From positions 1 to 35,248 of the forward strand of contig NZ_JNJP01000040.1 of assembly GCF_000701705.1 (NCBI RefSeq): a DNA stretch of 35,248 nt. Reading direction: 5' to 3'. Of this stretch, positions 31,590-35,248 are shown piece after piece (the first letter of the stretch is position 1; each line of letters opens with the position of its first letter). Both the position numbers and the translations under genes were made by a program. Under the pieces are notes generated by a model that was not told the origin of the DNA, searched no databases, and saw nothing but the letters and a program-made list of their open reading frames with translations. Origin of the DNA: Bilophila wadsworthia ATCC 49260 (GTDB lineage: Bacteria; Desulfobacterota; Desulfovibrionia; Desulfovibrionales; Desulfovibrionaceae).

Positions 31590-32612
31590 TTATTCTTCCT
31601 TCAGCTGCCTGCCCATGAGGGCCTGTACAGCTTCGCGGGGCGCGAACCCCTCATACAAGACGCTGTACATCGTGCCGGTCACGGGCATGTCCACGCCGAG
31701 GCGCTGCGCCAGCCGGTGCACGGCCTGCGTGGTCTTGACCCCTTCGGCCACCATGCACATGGATGAGGCGATGTCTTCCAGGCTCTCACCCGACCCGAGG
31801 CGCAGCCCGACCTGACGGTTACGGGACAGATCGCCCGAACAGGTGAGTATGAGGTCCCCGAGCCCGGAAAGTCCCATGAACGTCGACGCCCGCGCCCCAA
31901 GCGCCACACCCAGGCGGCTGGTTTCCGCAAGGCCCCGCGTGACCAGCGCCGCCCGGGCATTCAGGCCGAAGCCGAGCCCGTCGCTGAGGCCCGCAGCGAT
32001 GGCGATGACGTTCTTGATCGCGCCGCCAAGCTCCACGCCCGGCACGTCCGTACTGGAATAGGATCGGAACCACGGCGTGGCGAACACTTCCCTCAGCCGT
32101 GCCCCAAGCCGTTCGTCGCGGCAGCCGAGCACCACCGCCGTGGGCTTGCAGGTCGCCACCTCAAGGGCGAACGACGGCCCGGAAAGGACGGCGTAGCGGT
32201 CCACGAATCCGGGCAGCTCTTCCCGGACCATGCGCTCCACCGTAACCAGCTCGGAAACTTCGATTCCTTTTGCCGTATTGACAAGAACGCAGTCCGGGGG
32301 CACAACGCCCGCCAACCGGCGAAGCGTCCCCCGCATGGCTTGGCAAGGGACCGACAGGACCAGCATGGAGACGCCCGCCAGCACTTCCGCCTGTTCCGGA
32401 CCGCCCGTATCCCCGGCAACAGCCCGGATGCCCGGATGCAGCTGTACGCCCCGCAGGTAACGCGGGTTCTCATGGTGCGCGTTGATGTGCGCGGCCTGCT
32501 CCGCATCCCGTAACAGCAGTGCCACCGAATGCCCGGCATGGGCCAACAGATGGGCCAGCGCCGTACCCCAGCTTCCGCCCCCGAGAACCGCTATCGAAGT
32601 TTTGCCTGACAT
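31590..32612 (-). CDS. gpsA: Glycerol-3-phosphate dehydrogenase [NAD(P)+]
   Basis: A 340-residue dehydrogenase that makes sn-glycerol-3-phosphate for phospholipid synthesis. The N-terminal Rossmann motif is SIAVLGGGSWGTALAHLLA, and HENPRYLRGVQLH is a GpsA signature. Also visible are VNTAKGIEV, LSGPSFALEVATCKPTAVVL, the catalytic Lys region GGAIKNVIAIAAGLSDGLGFG, and GLSGLGDLILTCSGDLSRNR. The start is the ATG at 32612 with CGGGAGAG just upstream; the open frame reaches back to 32723, but those 37 residues have no family counterpart. The gene is GC-rich, unlike the glycan array, and divergent from the next gene. Housekeeping function is confident. Confidence 0.95.
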   Translation of the reverse strand: MSGKTSIAVLGGGSWGTALAHLLAHAGHSVALLLRDAEQAAHINAHHENPRYLRGVQLHPGIRAVAGDTGGPEQAEVLAGVSMLVLSVPCQAMRGTLRRLAGVVPPDCVLVNTAKGIEVSELVTVERMVREELPGFVDRYAVLSGPSFALEVATCKPTAVVLGCRDERLGARLREVFATPWFRSYSSTDVPGVELGGAIKNVIAIAAGLSDGLGFGLNARAALVTRGLAETSRLGVALGARASTFMGLSGLGDLILTCSGDLSRNRQVGLRLGSGESLEDIASSMCMVAEGVKTTQAVHRLAQRLGVDMPVTGTMYSVLYEGFAPREAVQALMGRQLKEE

Positions 32613-32669
32613 ACACTCTCCCGTGGAAAAATCGGTGGAAAACCGCCGGAACGGGCCGTTTGCTCCGGC

Positions 32670-32698
32670 TTGCGGCCCGGGCGGATTCAACATACAAT
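32670..32698 (+). promoter_or_regulatory. Possible promoter of the kdnB-kdnA pair
   Basis: TTGCGG (32670-32675) and TACAAT (32693-32698) are separated by 17 bp, about 42 bp before the kdnB ATG at 32741. The -10 matches the consensus in five of six positions and the -35 in three. It is located in the 128-bp divergent spacer with gpsA. Confidence 0.35.
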
Positions 32699-32740
32699 GC
32701 CCGTTATCGTTTCCTAAAATCATCCTATGAGGCTTTTACC

Positions 32741-33817
32741 ATGTATCGCAATACAAAAAACGTTCCTTACTATGTGTTCGGGCGGGGATCTCTGGCTCAG
32801 CTCGGCGACTTGCTGAAACCCCGCCGCGAAGCCGTGGACGGTCCGGTCGTCTATTTCGTCGACCACTTCTTCCGCGATCATGAACTGATCGGCCGTCTGC
32901 CCATGGAAAAGGGCGACCAGCTCCATTTCGTCGACTCCAGTTCCGAGCCGGAAGTCACCCGCATCGACGCCTTCAAGGAAGCCGTATCCGCCGCCGACAG
33001 CCGCACCCCCTGCTGCGTCGTGGGCATCGGCGGAGGGAACGCCCTCGACACCGCCAAGGCCGTCGCCAACCTGCTCACCAACCCCGGCAAGGCCGAAGAC
33101 TATCAGGGCTGGGAACTCGTCAAGAATCCCGCCGTCTACAAGATCGGCATCCCGACCCTTTCCGGCACGGGCTCCGAGTGCTCCCGCACCTGTGTCCTTA
33201 CCAACATCCCCAAAAATCTCAAACTGGGCATGAACAGCGACTACACGGTCTATGATCAGCTCCTGCTCGATCCCGACCTGCTCGCCACCGTTCCCCGCGA
33301 CCAGTATTTCTACACCGGCATCGATACCTTCATGCACTGCGTCGAATCGCTTCAGGGCAGCTACCGTAACGCCATCATCGACGCCTTCTCCGTACGCGCC
33401 GTGCAGCTCTGCGAGGAAATTTTCCTCTCCGACGACATGATGAGCGAAGAAAACCGCGAAAAGATGATGATCGCCTCCTACATCGGCGGCATGGCCGCCG
33501 GGAACGTGGGCGTCATCCATCCCTTCTCCGCCGGGCTCGGCGTCGTCCTGCATGTGGCCCACGGCCTCGGCAACTGCCTCGCCCTGAACGTCCTTGGGGA
33601 CATCTACCCCAAAGAATACAAGCAGTTCCGCACCATGATCGAACGGCAGGGCGTCAACCTGCCCACCGGCATCTGCAAGGATCTCACCGAAGAGCAGTAC
33701 GAAGGCCTCTATCGCGGCTGCATCGTCCACGAAAAGCCCCTCACCAACGCCCTCGGCCCCGACTTCAAGCAGATCCTCACCAGGGAAAACCTCATCGAAC
33801 GCTACAAGAGCATCTAG
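32741..33817 (+). CDS. kdnB: Iron-dependent alcohol dehydrogenase, probable Kdo 8-oxidase (KdnB)
   Basis: A 358-residue iron-containing alcohol dehydrogenase. The NAD-binding loop GIGGGNALDTAK is at 95-106, and TLSGTGSECSRTCVLTN follows. The metal ligands fit the family pattern: Asp195 and His199 in GIDTFMHCVE, His260 in GVIHPFSAG and His274 in HVAHGLGN. The ATG at 32741 has TGAGG eight bases upstream; an earlier in-frame start lies inside the gpsA promoter region and reads as non-family sequence. The next gene is a sugar aminotransferase. In Shewanella the pair KdnB/KdnA oxidises Kdo at C8 and then aminates it to 8-amino-3,8-dideoxy-Kdo. This pairing is the reason for the name; the enzyme class itself is certain, the substrate is inferred. 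Confidence 0.65.
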   Translation: MYRNTKNVPYYVFGRGSLAQLGDLLKPRREAVDGPVVYFVDHFFRDHELIGRLPMEKGDQLHFVDSSSEPEVTRIDAFKEAVSAADSRTPCCVVGIGGGNALDTAKAVANLLTNPGKAEDYQGWELVKNPAVYKIGIPTLSGTGSECSRTCVLTNIPKNLKLGMNSDYTVYDQLLLDPDLLATVPRDQYFYTGIDTFMHCVESLQGSYRNAIIDAFSVRAVQLCEEIFLSDDMMSEENREKMMIASYIGGMAAGNVGVIHPFSAGLGVVLHVAHGLGNCLALNVLGDIYPKEYKQFRTMIERQGVNLPTGICKDLTEEQYEGLYRGCIVHEKPLTNALGPDFKQILTRENLIERYKSI

Positions 33818-33928
33818 CGGGAGCGCCCCCGGCGGGCTTGCCCCCGCGAGGGACTATGCGGCCCCTTGACCCGCTAAGCGGGGAGACGGAGGCCCCTCCG
33901 CAGCGCCAATTGTCCCGAGAAACATAAG

Positions 33929-33961
33929 GGAACCCGAAGCGGCTATACCGTTTCGGGTTCC
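33929..33961 (+). terminator. Strong hairpin between kdnB and kdnA, possible attenuator
   Basis: GGAACCCGAAGCGG and CCGTTTCGGGTTCC form a 14-pair stem (one G-U) with the loop CTATA. No T-run follows, so it is not a classic intrinsic terminator. It could limit read-through to kdnA or stabilise the kdnB mRNA 3' end. The hairpin lies in the 173-bp spacer before the kdnA ATG. Confidence 0.5.
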
Positions 33962-33990
33962 GCACTGGGCAATCAGAGACAGGACATCTT

Positions 33991-35166
33991 ATGGACATCA
34001 AAGTCAATTTCAGCGGACGTGCGATCAAGTACACCGAAGACGAGATCGCTGTGGTCGTGGAAGCCATGCGGAACGCGGAACCGCTGACGCAGGGCAAGCA
34101 TCTGCAAGCCTTCCAGAAGGCGTTCGGCGAGTACATCGGGGCCGAGCATTGCTTTGCGGTGATGAACGGCGTGTCCGCGCTTGAACTTTCCGCGCAGCTC
34201 TGCAACTTCAAGCCCGGCGATGAAGTCGTCATCCCCTCGCACACCTTCACCGCCTCGGCCTACCCCTACGCCAAGAAGGGCGCGAAGCTCGTCTGGGCGG
34301 ACGTCGATCCCGTCACGCATGTGGTCAACGCCGAAACCATCGAAAAGTGCATCACGCCCAAAACGAAAGCGATCGTCGTCGTGCACCTGTACGGCTACGT
34401 GGCGGACATGCCTGCAATCATGGAAGTGGCGAAGCGGCACAATGTGCTCGTCATTGAAGACGCGGCCCAGTCCATCGGCGCGGACATCAACGGCATCAAG
34501 TCGGGCGCGTGGGGCGACATGGCGATCTTCTCGTTCCATTCCCACAAGAACCTTACCACGCTCGGCGAGGGCGGCATGCTGGTGGTCAAGGACCCGAAGC
34601 TCGCCGCGCTGGTGCCCGCCCTGCGCCACAACGGGCACTGCGGCTATCCCGAGCCCCGGCCCAACTACTGGACCCCGGCGATGGGCAATGTGGACATGCC
34701 CATGCTCGACGGCGACATGCTCTGGCCGAACAACTACTGCCTCGGCGAAATCGAGTGCGCCCTCGGCGTCAAGATGCTTGAGCGCATCGACCGGATCAAC
34801 GCCGAAAAGCGCGCCCGGGCCATCCGTTTCATCGACGCGCTCAAGGATTACCCCGAGCTGGAGTTCCTCCGCGACGACACCACCCGCCACAACTACCACC
34901 TGCTCGCGGGCTGCATGAAAAACGGCAAGCGCGACGCCTTCATGCACGCCATTTCCGAAGAAAAGGGCATCAAGTGCGTGGTGCAGTACATCCCGCTCGA
35001 CCGCTACGATTTCTACAAGAAGCTCGGACTCGGGGAAGCCAACTGCCCCAACGCCGACGCCTTCTTCGACGGCCAGATATCCTTCCCCTTCCAGCACTGG
35101 CTCAGCGAAGAGGACTTCGGCTACATGCTCAAGTCCACCCGCGAAGTGTTGGAAAGCTTGAGGTAG
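33991..35166 (+). CDS. kdnA: DegT-family sugar aminotransferase, probable KdnA
   Basis: A PLP-dependent aminotransferase of 391 residues in the DegT/DnrJ/EryC1 family. Motifs are NGVSALELSAQLCNFKPGDE, IPSHTFTASAYPYAKKGAKL, the VIEDAAQSIGADING cofactor region (Asp157) and the PLP Lys186 in FSFHSHKNLTTLGEGG. AGGACA lies upstream of the ATG. It is clearly different from WecE of the island (no shared CGDG or YIPLHSSPAG details). Following an iron-dependent dehydrogenase, it best fits KdnA, which aminates the 8-oxo-Kdo made by KdnB to give the 8-amino-Kdo used in the LPS core. Another amino sugar is possible, so the symbol is tentative. Confidence 0.62.
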   Translation: MDIKVNFSGRAIKYTEDEIAVVVEAMRNAEPLTQGKHLQAFQKAFGEYIGAEHCFAVMNGVSALELSAQLCNFKPGDEVVIPSHTFTASAYPYAKKGAKLVWADVDPVTHVVNAETIEKCITPKTKAIVVVHLYGYVADMPAIMEVAKRHNVLVIEDAAQSIGADINGIKSGAWGDMAIFSFHSHKNLTTLGEGGMLVVKDPKLAALVPALRHNGHCGYPEPRPNYWTPAMGNVDMPMLDGDMLWPNNYCLGEIECALGVKMLERIDRINAEKRARAIRFIDALKDYPELEFLRDDTTRHNYHLLAGCMKNGKRDAFMHAISEEKGIKCVVQYIPLDRYDFYKKLGLGEANCPNADAFFDGQISFPFQHWLSEEDFGYMLKSTREVLESLR

Positions 35167-35188
35167 GAAGAGGAATTGTGAGAAGACT

Positions 35189-35236
35189 GGAGGGGGCGGG
35201 AGGGCCTTTCTGAAGAAAGCCCCTCCCGCCCCCTCC
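35189..35236 (+). terminator. Very strong GC-rich hairpin after kdnA
   Basis: GGAGGGGGCGGGAGGG (35189-35204) pairs perfectly with CCCTCCCGCCCCCTCC (35221-35236). After a C-C mismatch the stem continues with CTTTC/GAAAG around a TGAA loop. No T-run is seen before the window ends. It begins 23 bp after the kdnA stop and probably ends or stabilises that transcript. Confidence 0.6.
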
Positions 35237-35248
35237 AAACCTCCCCCA

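Noticed and set aside
32720..33730. A 336-codon minus-strand frame opposite kdnB
   Set aside because: Low-complexity composition typical of an antisense shadow in GC-rich DNA; the plus strand carries all iron-dehydrogenase motifs.
33973..35238. A 421-codon minus-strand frame opposite kdnA
   Set aside because: Shadow of a GC-rich gene: it consists of Val/Glu/Gly/His-rich repeats with no motifs, while the plus strand encodes a complete aminotransferase.
1..35248. CRISPR arrays, tRNA or rRNA genes, phage integrase
   Set aside because: No regularly spaced repeats, no cloverleaf-type sequence and no integrase motifs were noticed; a dedicated tRNA scan was not possible.

Overview
The window reads as a polysaccharide (probably LPS O-antigen) biosynthesis island of a Gram-negative bacterium, set beside GC-rich chromosomal genes. 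The right-hand genes (gpsA and a probable kdnB-kdnA pair) look like those of a Desulfovibrionaceae-type Desulfobacterota member. That placement is an inference from protein flavour and base composition, with no marker gene to prove it.

Layout: (1) 1-1823 is an insertion-sequence graveyard: two IS5-family (IS427-like) elements joined end to end, then a decayed IS1-family transposase. (2) 1834-27484 is one long leftward array of mostly overlapping genes. In transcription order it holds a GT2 glycosyltransferase; rfbB, rfbA, rfbC, rfbD (dTDP-L-rhamnose); wecE, a GT-B-like glycosyltransferase and a WecD-like GNAT (dTDP-4-amino-4,6-dideoxyhexose and its N-acylation); an acyl-building module (two KAS III, two ACPs, two SDRs, a split transketolase, a metallo-beta-lactamase-fold hydrolase, an AMP-dependent ligase, a second GNAT, LuxE and LuxC); a gtr-like cassette (polyprenyl-phosphate GT2, small flippase, large polytopic membrane protein); a two-domain GT2; and the ABC exporter wzm-wzt. 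(3) 27485-28284 is AT-rich with a possible promoter and a 50-codon orphan reading frame. (4) 28285-30978 is a second IS pile: a broken IS3 element fused to a truncated IS5-family copy that abuts a different IS5-family element. (5) 30979-31589 is non-coding with a terminator for gpsA. (6) 31590-35248 carries gpsA (leftward) and the divergent kdnB-kdnA pair, ending in a very strong hairpin.

How it fits together: RfbB makes dTDP-4-keto-6-deoxyglucose, which goes either to RfbC/RfbD (L-rhamnose) or to WecE (a 4-amino sugar). The ACP/KAS/SDR genes would build a short functionalised acyl chain, and a GNAT could place it on the 4-amino group. LuxE/LuxC could reduce an acyl group to an aldehyde, an acceptor that the split transketolase could extend by a two-carbon ketol unit. 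That combination is the most unusual thing here; I know of no described pathway with this exact set. The glycan would be exported by Wzm/Wzt, and the gtr-like cassette would add a side residue in the periplasm. IS clusters at both ends, and a visible change in base composition at the right-hand IS cluster, suggest that the island was acquired or replaced as a block.
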